From contig ONMG01000073.1 of NCBI GenBank assembly GCA_900318855.1, forward strand, positions 1 to 5,950: 5,950 nucleotides of DNA, in the 5' to 3' direction. The position numbers and the translations under genes are program-made. The notes under the pieces were generated by a model. It was not told the origin of the DNA. It was given only the letters and a program-made list of their open reading frames with translations, and made no database searches. Positions 4,804-5,950 of this stretch are shown here, piece by piece; position 1 is the stretch's first letter, and the number at the start of each line of letters is the position of its first letter. The DNA is from an uncultured Prevotella sp. Its GTDB lineage: Bacteria > Bacteroidota > Bacteroidia > Bacteroidales > Bacteroidaceae.

Positions 4804-5950
4804 TTATTTGCTCTTGAGAGCCTGCATGATGTCTTCCGCGATTTGCTGGTCTTGCAGATGATTGTCTGTGAGCAACTGGTCCACGTCGTAGCGGTCGTAA
4901 AGCATCTTGCGTACACCGAAGTTGAGCACGCGCACGCTTGAAGGTCCATAGAAGCGCGCCACGGTCTCACCATATCCTCCGTCAAGGCATCCGTCCTCGA
5001 TGGTGGCTACAAGGCTATGATCGGCTTTCAGTTCCTCAAAGAGTTGTTCATCGAGACCGGAGAGATACCGGGGATTGACGAGTGTGGCGTCGATGCCGTT
5101 TTGAGCCAACAGTTGTCTGACGGCCTCACCCTTTTGGAAAAAGTCGCCCACGGCGATGATGGCCACGTTGCTACCCCGATGTGCTACCACAGCCTTGTTA
5201 AGACTGCTGTAGTCGCTGTCCACGTCCTCTGTCGAGTGAGCCACACCAAAGGCAGGCACACGGATCGCCACCGAATACTGCTCCTGACGGATTGCCCAAC
5301 TCTCCATGGCGCAGAGCTCTTCCCAAGTGGTAGGAGCGAGATAGACCAGATTGGGGATGTGGCTGATCATGGAGATGTCGAAGAAGCAGATGTGCGTGAA
5401 ATCGTTCATGCCATACACACTGGCACCGAGCACGTTGATGACAGCGGGATTTCCATTGACGGCAAGGTCCTGTGCCAGCTGGTCGTAGGTGCGCTGCAAG
5501 AAGGTGGCATACGTGCTGAACACGGGATGCGCACCTCGCTTGGCCATTGCCGAAGCCAGGGCGACACCCTCTTCCTCGGCTATGCCCACGTCGACAAACT
5601 GCTTTCCGGCTGCTTCTCTGCGCTCCTTGGTGAAGCCGATGGCGGCAGGCACAGCGGCGGCGATGGCCACGAGCTTCTTGTCACGCTTCATCTCCTCGAA
5701 GAGCCAGTCGCCAAGCAACATTGTCATCGACTCTCCGCCTTGTGAGGGGTTACGCAGACTGCCGTCCTCGATATTGAATGGCATATTCCAGTGCCACCGC
5801 TCTTTGTCGGCTACGGCGGGAGCGTAGCCATGTCCTTTCTCGGTGTGTATGTGTACCACAATGGGGTGGTCGATGTCTTTCACCTTGCGGAAAGCCTCTA
5901 CCAATCGTGACACGTCGTTGCCCTGCTCCACATAGAGATAGTCGAAGCCG
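4804..5950 (-). CDS. DXS/transketolase-family enzyme, 5' end off the window
   Basis: 381 residues are visible, reading in from the right edge (FDYLYVEQGNDV...) to TAA 4804-4806; the N-terminal thiamine-diphosphate-binding part lies outside. Numbering from GTG 5929-5931: residues 1-50 are the end of the TPP domain (HTEKGHGYAPAVADK), 65-230 the pyrimidine-binding domain (VDVGIAEEE with catalytic Glu E119, TYATFLQRTYDQ, FTH with H180), 250-375 the transketolase C-terminal domain (EDGCLDGGYGETV). The overall match is to 1-deoxy-D-xylulose-5-phosphate synthase, first enzyme of the MEP isoprenoid pathway. However, the canonical DRAG and YPRG motifs read LGAS (168-171) and VPAF (225-228), so the two arginines that bind the glyceraldehyde-3-phosphate phosphate in E. 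coli Dxs (R420, R478) appear replaced by Gly and Ala. It is therefore probably a paralogue with a different acceptor. Cytosolic; followed by a possible terminator. Confidence 0.85.
   Translation of the reverse strand, partial: GFDYLYVEQGNDVSRLVEAFRKVKDIDHPIVVHIHTEKGHGYAPAVADKERWHWNMPFNIEDGSLRNPSQGGESMTMLLGDWLFEEMKRDKKLVAIAAAVPAAIGFTKERREAAGKQFVDVGIAEEEGVALASAMAKRGAHPVFSTYATFLQRTYDQLAQDLAVNGNPAVINVLGASVYGMNDFTHICFFDISMISHIPNLVYLAPTTWEELCAMESWAIRQEQYSVAIRVPAFGVAHSTEDVDSDYSSLNKAVVAHRGSNVAIIAVGDFFQKGEAVRQLLAQNGIDATLVNPRYLSGLDEQLFEELKADHSLVATIEDGCLDGGYGETVARFYGPSSVRVLNFGVRKMLYDRYDVDQLLTDNHLQDQQIAEDIMQALKSK

Noticed and set aside
5017..5745. Long plus-strand open frame of 242 codons opposite the DXS-like gene
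   Set aside because: It lies wholly inside the well-conserved DXS-like frame, and its His/Val/Asp-rich product is typical of antisense translation of GC-rich genes.

Overview
The window looks like a chromosomal stretch of a Bacteroidales bacterium, most likely Prevotellaceae (Prevotella/Segatella type). The clues are two promoter elements of the Bacteroidetes form (TAnnTTTG, one with a TTTG box 19 bases upstream), a protein of the Bacteroidetes HU-HIG type, secretion and surface-glycan style content, and mid-range GC. No tRNA, rRNA, CRISPR array or intact insertion sequence is visible.

Layout. (1) 1-1480, plus strand: a strong hairpin overlapping a promoter, then one complete gene for a secreted right-handed beta-helix protein (Pectate_lyase_3 type) whose C-terminus resembles phage tail-fibre domains. 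(2) 1481-2120: no intact gene; nested inverted repeats, then a minus-strand reading frame broken by a frameshift and an amber codon. (3) 2121-2846, minus: an intact HAD hydrolase of the YjjG-like nucleotidase type. (4) 2872-3382, minus: the 3' remnant of an alpha/beta hydrolase joined to the 5' remnant (with promoter) of a PLD-domain helicase, a large gene type often found in defence loci. (5) 3383-4093: about 700 bases without a convincing gene, holding a compound palindrome, a short duplication, a four-unit repeat of about 22 bases, and a hairpin terminator. (6) 4094-4651, minus: an HU-HIG type DNA-binding protein with a C-terminal helix-turn-helix. (7) 4804-5950, minus: the C-terminal two-thirds of a DXS/transketolase-family enzyme that runs off the right edge.

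How it fits together: there is little sign of a shared pathway. The beta-helix gene is a separate plus-strand unit. The minus-strand genes look like independent units interrupted by gene decay. The HAD gene now lies downstream of the promoter of the deleted helicase and may be transcribed from it (inference). No complete new system is evident. The points most worth a second look are the DXS-like paralogue, whose two expected phosphate-binding arginines appear to be replaced, and the helicase/hydrolase scar, which marks the former site of a large probable defence gene.
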